Part shown: positions 44,223 through 51,816 of the stretch, in pieces | How positions within the stretch are numbered: the stretch's first letter is position 1 | Layout: each line of letters opens with the position of its first letter | NCBI RefSeq assembly: GCF_020164495.1 | Contig: NZ_JAIQYZ010000004.1 | Location: 1 to 64,000, forward strand | Length of the DNA stretch: 64,000 nt | Direction: 5' to 3' | From: Psychroflexus lacisalsi | Lineage (GTDB): Bacteria; Bacteroidota; Bacteroidia; Flavobacteriales; Flavobacteriaceae | Translations under genes and position numbers: made by a program | The notes under the pieces: generated by a model | Database searches by the model: none | The model's input: the letters and a program-made list of their open reading frames with translations, nothing else | What the model was told of the DNA's origin: nothing

Positions 44223-44290
44223 GTCGAGTAGACCAAGGGATTTCACCCCAAGCCTCTCACAGAACCGTGCTTGAAAGTCTCCCCTCACAA
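44223..44290 (-). mobile_element. Group II intron 3' end (domains V-VI), remnant
   Basis: On the - strand: GGGGAGACTTTCAAGCACGG, TTCTGTGAGAGGC, then TTGGGGTGAAATCCC and the end GGTCTACTCGAC. This is the domain V, VI and 3' splice end pattern of bacterial group II introns. The rest of the intron and its protein are missing or unrecognisable beyond ~44410. The intron end lies within ~10 bases of the attC-like core at 44202. Confidence 0.75.
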
Positions 44291-44428
44291 AGCTCTTCTA
44301 ATAGTATTTACAAATATAAGCTCATCCTTTATCAAGTTGGCAAATTGTAAATTAAAATTAGCCCATCCCTTTGCTCCAGTTCCATTACACAACCTTCAAT
44401 ACTACTACGAATGTACAACTTCGGTATT

Positions 44429-46978
44429 CTATCTCTCGATTGTTTTTGTTTTTAACCGCAAAGCATTGCCTATCACTGAAACCGAACTAAAGCTCATCGC
44501 CAGAGCTGCAATCATAGGTGATAGCAGAATCCCAAAAACTGGAAATAAACCCCCTGCGGCAATGGGTATACCTATCGTGTTATAGATGAGTGCAAAAAAC
44601 AGGTTTTGTTTGATGTTTTTCATGACGACGTGACTCAAATTTTTTGCTTTCACAATCCCGTGGAGATCGCCTTTGACTAATGTAATCATGGCACTTTCAA
44701 TAGCCACATCGGTTCCTGTTCCCATCGCAATACCAACATCACTTTTAGCCAATGCTGGAGCATCATTTATACCATCACCTGCCATAGCAACTACTTTGCC
44801 TTGTTCCTGTAATTTTGTTACTTCTTTGAGTTTGTCTTCGGGTAACATACTGGCTTTAAAGTCAGCAAGGCTAAGTTCTAAGGCTACTGCTTGAGCAGTA
44901 TCGTGATTATCTCCCGTCAACATAATTACGGCAATACCCTTGGCTTGAAGCTCTTTTATAGCCTTAGCACTGGTATCCTTGATTTTATCACCGATAACTA
45001 CATAACCTACTACTTTTTCATCTACTGCTAAATACGATACTGTTTTCCCTTGTTTTTGATAAGTTTTGGCCTCTTCTTGCATCTGTGAGTCAATTTCAAC
45101 ATTAGCATAAGCCATCATTTTAGGATTTCCCAAAGCAACTTTTTTGTCATTTATAGTAGCTTGTACCCCTTTGCCTGTGACTGCACTAAATCCATCTGAC
45201 TTTATCATTTGAGCATTTTGCTCTTTACCATATTTCACAGTTGCCTCTGCTAAGGGGTGTTCGCTATTACTGTTTAATGACACGATGTATTGCAGCACTT
45301 TACTTTCATTAAAACCTTCCTTGCTAGTGGGCTGACTATCATTAAATGAACCTATTTTTTCTACAGTTGGTTTCCCTTCCGTAATGGTTCCCGTTTTATC
45401 GATGATGAGTGTATCTACAGTGTCCAATTTCTCGAGGGCTTCGGCATTTTTTATCAATACACCGTTTTGTGCACCTTTACCTACACCAACCATTATTGAC
45501 ATAGGTGTTGCCAATCCCAAAGCACAAGGACAAGCAATAATAAGTACTGCAATGGCATTGACTAACGCATAAACATAAGCTGGTTCAGGACCCCAAATTG
45601 CCCAAACGGCAAACGTAATTAATGAAATGCCAACGACCACAGGTACAAAATAGCCTGAAACCGTATCTGCCAGTTTCTGGATTGGCGCTCTACTGCGGCT
45701 CGCGTCATTGACCATGTGTATAATTTGAGAAAGCAAGGTGTCGCTACCTACTTTTTGGGCTTTCATCAAAAAGGATTGGTTACCGTTGATGGTACCGCTA
45801 CTTACGTTGTCATCTTTAATTTTATCAACAGGAATAGGCTCTCCAGAAATCATTGATTCATCTACTGTCGTTTTTCCTTCAGTGATAATACCATCTACAG
45901 GAATTTTGTCGCCTGGTTTAACTCTTAGAATATCTCCTTTTTCAATTTTATCAATGGAAACTTCTTCTTCATTTCCATCAACCACACGTACCGCTTTATT
46001 AGGTGCAAGCTTTAATAATTCCTTGACTGCGGAATTGGTTTTACTATGCGCACGAGCTTCGAGGACTTGACCCATTAAAACAAGCGTAAGTATTACGGTT
46101 GCAGCTTCAAAATAAACGTGTACTGCGCCAGATTCCGTTTTAAATTGTTCAGGGAAAAAATCGGGAAACAACATCCCAAAAACACTAAACAACCACGCTA
46201 CACCTGCACCAATCCCGATAAGGGTGAACATATTGAGATTCCACGTTTTTATACTTTTATAGGCTCGCTCAAAGAACATCCAAGTAGCATAAAACACAAC
46301 AGGAATTGATAATGCAAACTGAGCCCAGTTCCACCATTTTTGTTCCATCAAATCGTATAATGGATTGTTAGGAATCATCTCGCTCATCGCCATCAAGAAA
46401 ATGGGAAGTGTGAAACCAACCGCTATCCGAAATTTCTTTAATAGTCTTTTATAGGTCTTTTCTTCGGCAGAAATATCTGGTTGCAACGGTACCAAGTCCA
46501 TTCCGCAAATAGGGCAAGCTCCAGGTTCGTCTTTCACGATTTCGGGATGCATTGGGCAGGTCCATTGCTCAGAGGTTACTGCCGATAAATTTTGCTCTTC
46601 TACCAAATCCATTCCGCAGACAGGACAATCGCCAGGTTTGTTGTAGGTTTTGTCGCCTTCGCAGTGCATGGGACAGTAAAAGGAGCCTCCTATCCCTTGA
46701 AAGGGGCTTTTCTCACTCTTATTTTTCGAAGTCTTTGGGCTCCTCTCCTTCGGGGAGGTTGGGAGGGGATTTTTGTGAATACTATAGCTACCGCCATCTT
46801 CCTGCAGTGCTTTTTGAAACGTCTCGATAGGAATGTGTGATTCCATTTCAATTGTGGCTTCTTCTTGTTCTAAATTAACCGTAGCGTTTGAAACTCCTTC
46901 TACTTTAGAGAGCGTTTCTTCTACGTGATTTCTGCATCCATTGCAGGTCATTCCGTGAATATGATAGGTGTGTTTCAT
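44429..46978 (-). CDS. copA: Copper-translocating P1B-type ATPase (849 aa)
   Basis: N-terminal HMA domain GMTCNGCRNHVEE (Cys12, Cys15), then two heavy-metal-binding domains (YCPMHCEG...CPVCGMDLV and CPMHPEIV...CPICGMDLV), eight membrane segments, metal-site CPC (ACPCALGLATPM), phosphorylation DKTGT, SEHPLAEA and GDGINDAPAL. Exports Cu(I) from the cytoplasm. Between HMA and the metal-binding domains is a ~33-residue Pro/Ser/Lys-rich insert encoded by palindromic repeat DNA (46688-46786). Last gene of the metal operon. Confidence 0.95.
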   Translation of the reverse strand: MKHTYHIHGMTCNGCRNHVEETLSKVEGVSNATVNLEQEEATIEMESHIPIETFQKALQEDGGSYSIHKNPLPTSPKERSPKTSKNKSEKSPFQGIGGSFYCPMHCEGDKTYNKPGDCPVCGMDLVEEQNLSAVTSEQWTCPMHPEIVKDEPGACPICGMDLVPLQPDISAEEKTYKRLLKKFRIAVGFTLPIFLMAMSEMIPNNPLYDLMEQKWWNWAQFALSIPVVFYATWMFFERAYKSIKTWNLNMFTLIGIGAGVAWLFSVFGMLFPDFFPEQFKTESGAVHVYFEAATVILTLVLMGQVLEARAHSKTNSAVKELLKLAPNKAVRVVDGNEEEVSIDKIEKGDILRVKPGDKIPVDGIITEGKTTVDESMISGEPIPVDKIKDDNVSSGTINGNQSFLMKAQKVGSDTLLSQIIHMVNDASRSRAPIQKLADTVSGYFVPVVVGISLITFAVWAIWGPEPAYVYALVNAIAVLIIACPCALGLATPMSIMVGVGKGAQNGVLIKNAEALEKLDTVDTLIIDKTGTITEGKPTVEKIGSFNDSQPTSKEGFNESKVLQYIVSLNSNSEHPLAEATVKYGKEQNAQMIKSDGFSAVTGKGVQATINDKKVALGNPKMMAYANVEIDSQMQEEAKTYQKQGKTVSYLAVDEKVVGYVVIGDKIKDTSAKAIKELQAKGIAVIMLTGDNHDTAQAVALELSLADFKASMLPEDKLKEVTKLQEQGKVVAMAGDGINDAPALAKSDVGIAMGTGTDVAIESAMITLVKGDLHGIVKAKNLSHVVMKNIKQNLFFALIYNTIGIPIAAGGLFPVFGILLSPMIAALAMSFSSVSVIGNALRLKTKTIER
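46688..46786. repeat. Palindromic repeat element inserted in-frame in copA
   Basis: Contains the hairpin CCTCTCC-TTC-GGGGAGG (46742-46758) followed by TTGGGAGGGGATTTTTG. This resembles the GGGAGG-rich palindromic repeats usually found between genes in Bacteroidota. Here the copA frame reads straight through it (NPLPTSPKERSPKTSKNK...). Confidence 0.55.
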
Positions 46979-46979
46979 T

Positions 46980-47278
46980 TTAATGTGATCTGAATTTTAA
47001 GTTCATTTCTAAGGACGGACCTTCTGCATAGACTCCGTAAGCATCTACTAGAAGTCCTTTTACCCATGAGTTGATGAAATAGCATAGAGGCTGCTATTAT
47101 CGCCAGGATTGCTCATCCCTTCAAAACAGAATACTTTATTGATTTTGAAATCTTCGGGATGCCATTGAACTTTTGGGGAATCGCATTCCACAAAATGCGC
47201 CATCAAGTTTAAATCATAGGTATAGCCATTTGCCTTTAAATCGTTTATAGCTTCCGAAAGGGTATCGTAGTTTTCCAT
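46980..47278 (-). pseudogene. Small phosphoribosylpyrophosphate synthetase-like protein, frameshifted
   Basis: The first frame (MENYDTLSEAINDLKANGYT ... SLYAISSTHG) stops at 47060. The next frame continues with VKGLLVDAYGVYAE, the usual end of this ~95-residue Flavobacteria family, to a stop at 46980, two bases before copA. One extra base at the GGG near 47062 would restore it. The family name comes from automatic annotation; true function is unknown. Confidence 0.7.
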
Positions 47279-47279
47279 A

Positions 47280-48113
47280 TTAAAGATGAACAGTCATCAC
47301 TGGTTTTTTTGAATGATTTGTTATGCTTTCAGCAATACTATTTGAAAATATACTTGATAATCCCTTTCTACTATGGGTGTACATTACTATTAAGTCCACT
47401 TCATTAGATTCTTCAAACTTTTCAATGCCACTTAGTACGCTAGATTCGTTGTATACGTGAATCGCATAGTCTTCTGGTTTTGAGAAGTCCTTTAAAAAGT
47501 CCCTGATGGGTTGAAGCCCATTTTCAACACTATTAACATCCGATGTGGTGTTGATGTTTAGTAAATGGATTTTTGCATGGCATTTTTCAGCCATTTTTTT
47601 TACTTCTTCGAAAACACTGGAAATGTCTTCTTTAAAATCAGATACGAACACAATATTTTTGAATGGAAATGTTACTGTGTCTTCCTTTACAACTAAAATA
47701 GGCACTCGTGCTGATCGTATGATTTTTTGGGCACTGCTTCCTAACAATTGTTCTAAAAACCCTTTTTGCAAGCCTTTGCTTCCTGTAATAATGAAATCAT
47801 GATGAAAATTATCTGAATGTGATAAAATTGCTTTATCATTTGAAACAAATTCTAAAAACGTTCTGGATGTCAAACCTTTGTGCTCCGCCTCTTTGTCCAA
47901 AGCCCTTAATTTGCTTTTAGCAATCCCTATTTCCTCAAGAGTATCAGGATAGTTATGCTCCTGGGTCTTATCGAGTTTTACCCAATTTACAGGTGTATTA
48001 AGCTGATGTAAAAAATGGATTTCTGAATTAAAAAGTATTGCCATTTCAATAGCTAATTTTGCTGCTTTCTCACAATTATCTGAAAAATCTGTGGGCACTA
48101 ATATGTTTTTCAT
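47280..48113 (-). CDS. Universal stress protein, two Usp domains (277 aa)
   Basis: Two tandem Usp domains. The first starts MKNILVPTDFSDNCEKAAKL and ends with DFIITGSKGLQKGFLEQLLGSSAQKII, an ATP-binding G-x2-G-x9-G type pattern. The second (~residues 145-277) is more divergent and ends VMYTHSRKGLSSIFSNSIAE. Cytoplasmic stress protein. Common beside copper-resistance genes in Bacteroidota; ends one base before the next gene. Confidence 0.9.
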   Translation of the reverse strand: MKNILVPTDFSDNCEKAAKLAIEMAILFNSEIHFLHQLNTPVNWVKLDKTQEHNYPDTLEEIGIAKSKLRALDKEAEHKGLTSRTFLEFVSNDKAILSHSDNFHHDFIITGSKGLQKGFLEQLLGSSAQKIIRSARVPILVVKEDTVTFPFKNIVFVSDFKEDISSVFEEVKKMAEKCHAKIHLLNINTTSDVNSVENGLQPIRDFLKDFSKPEDYAIHVYNESSVLSGIEKFEESNEVDLIVMYTHSRKGLSSIFSNSIAESITNHSKKPVMTVHL

Positions 48114-48134
48114 TGTCTGTAGTTTTTGATTAAT

Positions 48135-48590
48135 TTAGTTTGCTTCAGCTTTCAATTTTTTCATATACTCAATGATCTCGGTTTGCTGTGCTTTAGACAA
48201 TACAGCATCACTGTGAATTAGGGTATAGCTACTCAACGGCATCTCATCGCTTTCAATTTGCTTGATAATAGAACGGAGTTTACTAGCTTTTCTTCGCCTA
48301 GACAAGGAATCCCATTCGTTAAAATTAAGCTCGCTTTTTCCTTCTTTAACATGATCTTCCAAATACCAAGCAGCTGGTTGAATCTTATTATACCAAGGAT
48401 ACTTCGTATTATTACTGTGGCAATCATAGCAAGATTCCTTTAGTTGATTCTGAATAGAAGTTGGTACTTGGTTGACCAACATAAAATCAGTTTGAGGTAT
48501 TAAATCACTTTCATTGCGGTCGGTAGGAAAAAATTGAATCCCCACAAACGCAATCAAAGCAATCCAAGCTATAACCTTGAAAATCTTCAC
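48135..48590 (-). CDS. Haem-binding domain protein (151 aa)
   Basis: N-terminal signal anchor (residues ~4-20), then ESCYDCHSNNTKYPWYNKIQPAAW, with the CxxCH haem attachment site and the typical W-Y-x-K-I-Q-P-x-x-W stretch of the Haem_bd family, and a C-terminal HSDAVLSKAQQTEIIEYMK. Periplasmic c-type cytochrome-like protein. It may pass electrons in copper handling. It abuts the DUF3347 gene directly. Confidence 0.87.
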   Translation of the reverse strand: MKIFKVIAWIALIAFVGIQFFPTDRNESDLIPQTDFMLVNQVPTSIQNQLKESCYDCHSNNTKYPWYNKIQPAAWYLEDHVKEGKSELNFNEWDSLSRRRKASKLRSIIKQIESDEMPLSSYTLIHSDAVLSKAQQTEIIEYMKKLKAEAN

Positions 48591-49226
48591 TTAGTTGATC
48601 TCTCGTTGTAGTTTACCGCAGTTAAGCATTTGGCTACCGTAGTAAGGATTTTTAATATCTTTTTCCATACTTAACCAAACACTACCACCATCGTACATTG
48701 GGCAAAATTGCTCGTATAACTTCTTGTTTGTTCCTGTAATAGCGACCATATCTGTAATGTCTTTGCTTAAGATTTTAAAATGTTCTCGCTGGTGAGCTAT
48801 ATCACTTTCTGAAATGTGCTCCGCGTGTTCTGTGGCATCTACAATAATATCCTTCAATTTTGTTTGCTCAGTATTAGAATGACTTGACACATCAAAAGAT
48901 TTTAGAGATTGTGTCAATGCCATTCCTAAGTCTTTAGCTTTTGCGTTATCATCGCCTACCAAAGCATTTTTCAGGTTGAAGTAGTCTTTTAAAATAACTT
49001 CAGCCTTTGAATCCTGACTGTCATTTATTGCCATAGCATTCTTGTCTACATCGTGGTGCCCATCGCTGTTGTCGTGATTCATTTCTGAATGATCTCCATC
49101 GACACTCATTTCAGAATGGTCACCATCTGCTTTATTTTGTTCTTTTTTGTTATCGTTACAAGACACTGCTGTTAAGGTTATAAATGCTATCGCAACTACA
49201 CCTAATGTTGATCTTAATTTACTCAT
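48591..49226 (-). CDS. DUF3347 domain lipoprotein (211 aa)
   Basis: ATG 49226 is preferred because [23 protein letters not shown] is a lipoprotein signal with its Cys; the frame is open upstream. The His/Asp/Met-rich segment ([16 protein letters not shown]) may bind metal. The DUF3347 domain follows, with [20 protein letters not shown] and [13 protein letters not shown], whose Cys/Met recall the copper-binding motif in CusB C-terminal domains. Probably a periplasmic copper-binding partner of the Cus efflux system. Confidence 0.85.
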   Translation of the reverse strand: MSKLRSTLGVVAIAFITLTAVSCNDNKKEQNKADGDHSEMSVDGDHSEMNHDNSDGHHDVDKNAMAINDSQDSKAEVILKDYFNLKNALVGDDNAKAKDLGMALTQSLKSFDVSSHSNTEQTKLKDIIVDATEHAEHISESDIAHQREHFKILSKDITDMVAITGTNKKLYEQFCPMYDGGSVWLSMEKDIKNPYYGSQMLNCGKLQREIN

Positions 49227-49269
49227 TGCTTTAAATTTAAGTTTATAATTATTAATTTTTAGGGTGACC

Positions 49270-49656
49270 TTACAGTCTTTCAATTACTTTTTCCAGCATT
49301 GCAGTTATTTCGTTGGCAATGTCATTCAATTTTTCATTATTTACAGCTTGCATAGACGCCATCGGGTTGACCGCAGCTACTTCAATCACGTCCGTTTCAA
49401 TTTCCTGTACAATGACATTACAGGGCAACATCGTGCCTATTTTATCTTCTGCCTGCAACGCTTTATAGGCAAAAGGCGGATTGCAGGCACCAAGAATTTT
49501 GTACTGCTTGAAATCCACATCAAGTTTCTTTTTCATGGTTTCTTTTATATCGATTTCTGTGAGTATGCCAAACCCTTCCACTTTCAATCCTTTCTTGACT
49601 TTATCGATAACCTCTAGAAAAGTACCTTCGATTGTTTTATTAAAATAATACTTCAT
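49270..49656 (-). CDS. DUF302 domain protein (128 aa)
   Basis: [20 protein letters not shown] and [10 protein letters not shown] are diagnostic of DUF302, each with one Cys. Small, soluble, no clear signal peptide. Members often accompany copper or sulfur-handling genes. Function unproven. Confidence 0.88.
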   Translation of the reverse strand: MKYYFNKTIEGTFLEVIDKVKKGLKVEGFGILTEIDIKETMKKKLDVDFKQYKILGACNPPFAYKALQAEDKIGTMLPCNVIVQEIETDVIEVAAVNPMASMQAVNNEKLNDIANEITAMLEKVIERL

Positions 49657-49662
49657 TGTTTT

Positions 49663-49854
49663 TTAATTTTTAGTGTTCAACGCTTGTTTTTGTTCTTCAT
49701 ACTCTTCTTTGGATATTTCACCCTTAGCGAGCCGCTTGTCCAGAATATCCATAGGATTTTCTCTCTTCACGGTATTTTGTCTATTTTTTCCATTATATAG
49801 AAAAAGACCCAAAACAAGTAAAACAGGTATCAATATCCACCACCACATCATCAT
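49663..49854 (-). CDS. SHOCT domain membrane protein (63 aa)
   Basis: One membrane segment (residues ~3-20) and a C-terminal SHOCT motif (MDILDKRLAKGEISKEEYEE). Such proteins often mediate oligomerisation. Six bases before the DUF302 gene. Confidence 0.85.
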   Translation of the reverse strand: MMMWWWILIPVLLVLGLFLYNGKNRQNTVKRENPMDILDKRLAKGEISKEEYEEQKQALNTKN

Positions 49855-49923
49855 AATTGTATAGTTTTTATAGTTAACTGGTTATTTATTATTATCAAGC
49901 CCAATCTTTAAGGCAATAATTTA

Positions 49924-50481
49924 TTATCCCTTATTTTTCATTTTCCCTTTCATTTCAGGATTTTTATCCATCATTTTCTGCATCATTTCTTTCATCATCT
50001 CAGGGTTTTGATCCATCATTTGCATCATCTTTGCTTTCATATCTTCTTTCATCTTTCCGTTAGAATGAATTTTATCCATCAACATTTTACGACCCTTTTC
50101 GCTCTCCATCATTTTATCCAACATTTTGGAATGCTTCTTTTGCATCATTTCTGGATTATTCTCCATCATCTTCTGCATATGGGATTGCATTTTTTCTTTC
50201 ATTTCGGGATTTTTGCCCATCATCATTTTCATATTTTCAGATTCCATCTGTTCCATGTGGCCTTTCATCAATATCATTTTGGCTTCTTCATTTTTTCGAG
50301 CCTCACTGATGAAGTTGGTCAATTGAACGGGGTTTGAAATGATTTCCTGGTAGACAGCTTGCCTGTTTTCTTCTACACTTAAAGTCTCGGTAGCATTGAA
50401 AGTAGACTTGCAGCTGGCCAATGTTCCAACTAATCCAATTGCTATTAAAATGTTTACTGTTGTTGTTCTTAGATTTTTCAT
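49924..50481 (-). CDS. Met-rich lipoprotein with NPEM repeats (185 aa)
   Basis: Lipoprotein signal (MKNLRTTTVNILIAIGLVGTLASC). From residue ~68 on, the sequence is dominated by Met, Lys and Glu, with four Asn-Pro-Glu-Met repeats (GKNPEMKEK, NNPEMMQK, QNPEMMKE, KNPEMKGK). Met-rich periplasmic proteins typically bind Cu(I) or Ag(I). Likely a periplasmic copper sponge or chaperone. The antisense frame here is an artefact of the biased composition. Confidence 0.8.
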   Translation of the reverse strand: MKNLRTTTVNILIAIGLVGTLASCKSTFNATETLSVEENRQAVYQEIISNPVQLTNFISEARKNEEAKMILMKGHMEQMESENMKMMMGKNPEMKEKMQSHMQKMMENNPEMMQKKHSKMLDKMMESEKGRKMLMDKIHSNGKMKEDMKAKMMQMMDQNPEMMKEMMQKMMDKNPEMKGKMKNKG

Positions 50482-50497
50482 TTTTTGTTGTTTTAAA

Positions 50498-51814
50498 TTA
50501 TTTATTCTGAATCTTATTTGTATTATTCTTTTTCAAAAACCATCTTTCTCCTAAAAAGATAAGGGTCATAGCCACTAATGCCACGATGATGACTATTATA
50601 TCAGAGCTTGCTTTTATCCATAAAAAGGCACTTAAGACTACAGCATCTAAAAGTATCGCCGTTATAATTATGGCTGAATTAGCCTTCACTTCTTTTCTTA
50701 AGTTACGCAATATTCCCCATTGGATGCCGATGTCCATCACCAGATAAAATATAGCCCCTAAAGATGCGATTCGACTTAGATCAAAAAATATCGTTAGGAC
50801 TATGGCAATTACAGCAACATACACCAGCATGTGTTTCTGAACATTCCCTGGCATACCAAAATGTTTATGAGGAATAAGCTTCATATCCGTTAACATTGCG
50901 GTCATTCTTGATACGGCAAATATGCTGGCTATAATTCCCGAGATGGTCGCCACTATGGCTATACCTACGGTAAACCATAATCCGTATTTACCAAAAGCTG
51001 GCTTCGAGGCCTCGGCCAATGAGTAATCCTTTGCTGCTACAATTTCTGATATTGTTAGGTTTGAAGACACTGCAAATGCCACTAATAGATATATTACTGT
51101 ACATACTAAAAGTGAAATAATAATAGCTCGGCCAACATTCTTTTTTGGGTTTACAATTTCTCCACCGCTATTTGTGATCGTCGTAAATCCCTTATATGCC
51201 AAAATAGATAAAGCCAATGCACCTAAGTAATCTGTAGTAGGATAATCTGTTGAATTATTCAATGAAATTGCATCTTGAAAAGAGAATCCAACCGCCCAAA
51301 GCGCCCCTATGGCAAAAATAGCAATACCTCCAACCTTAATGATAGCCATAATCAATGACGACTTTCCAATAATATTGTTTCCTGAAATATTAATCAGAAA
51401 GGCGCCAACAATAAGGAGTACACCTAATATCGGCACCCAAACACTATTGTCGCCTACATTAAAAAGCTGCAGCGTATAAGAACCAAAAGTACGGGCCACC
51501 AGACTCTCATTTATGATCATTGAGAATGCCATTAAAAGTGCACCCGATGCTGCAACAGTTCCTTTGCCATAAGCTTTAACCAAATACATTGCAATACCAC
51601 CAGCGGATGGAAATGCATTTGACAATTTGATATAGCCATAAGCACTAAATCCTGAAATTATAGCTCCAACAATGAAGGCAAAGGGAAATAAATTACCAGA
51701 TAGTTCAGCCACCTGACCCAATAGGGCAAAAATTCCCGCACCAATCATGACACCAGTCCCTAGGGCTATAGCTCCAATGAGTGATAAACTGTTTTTTTTA
51801 TAGGTATTATCCAT
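50498..51814 (-). CDS. APC-family amino acid/cation permease (438 aa)
   Basis: About 12 membrane segments. LIGAIALGTGVMIGAGIFAL is the conserved first helix of APC transporters, and YKGFTTITNSGGEIVNPKKN matches helix 6-7 motifs. Inner membrane. The substrate is unknown; members are common in Bacteroidota metal islands. Two bases after the multicopper oxidase gene. Confidence 0.85.
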   Translation of the reverse strand: MDNTYKKNSLSLIGAIALGTGVMIGAGIFALLGQVAELSGNLFPFAFIVGAIISGFSAYGYIKLSNAFPSAGGIAMYLVKAYGKGTVAASGALLMAFSMIINESLVARTFGSYTLQLFNVGDNSVWVPILGVLLIVGAFLINISGNNIIGKSSLIMAIIKVGGIAIFAIGALWAVGFSFQDAISLNNSTDYPTTDYLGALALSILAYKGFTTITNSGGEIVNPKKNVGRAIIISLLVCTVIYLLVAFAVSSNLTISEIVAAKDYSLAEASKPAFGKYGLWFTVGIAIVATISGIIASIFAVSRMTAMLTDMKLIPHKHFGMPGNVQKHMLVYVAVIAIVLTIFFDLSRIASLGAIFYLVMDIGIQWGILRNLRKEVKANSAIIITAILLDAVVLSAFLWIKASSDIIVIIVALVAMTLIFLGERWFLKKNNTNKIQNK

Positions 51815-51816
51815 AG

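Noticed and set aside
44271..44585. + strand frame over the intron remnant and copA end
   Set aside because: It spans the - strand intron end and the copA C-terminus in a different frame and has no recognisable features.
50008..50337. His/Phe-rich antisense frame opposite the Met-rich lipoprotein
   Set aside because: Met/Lys-rich codons read backwards give His/Phe-rich frames; it is a composition artefact.
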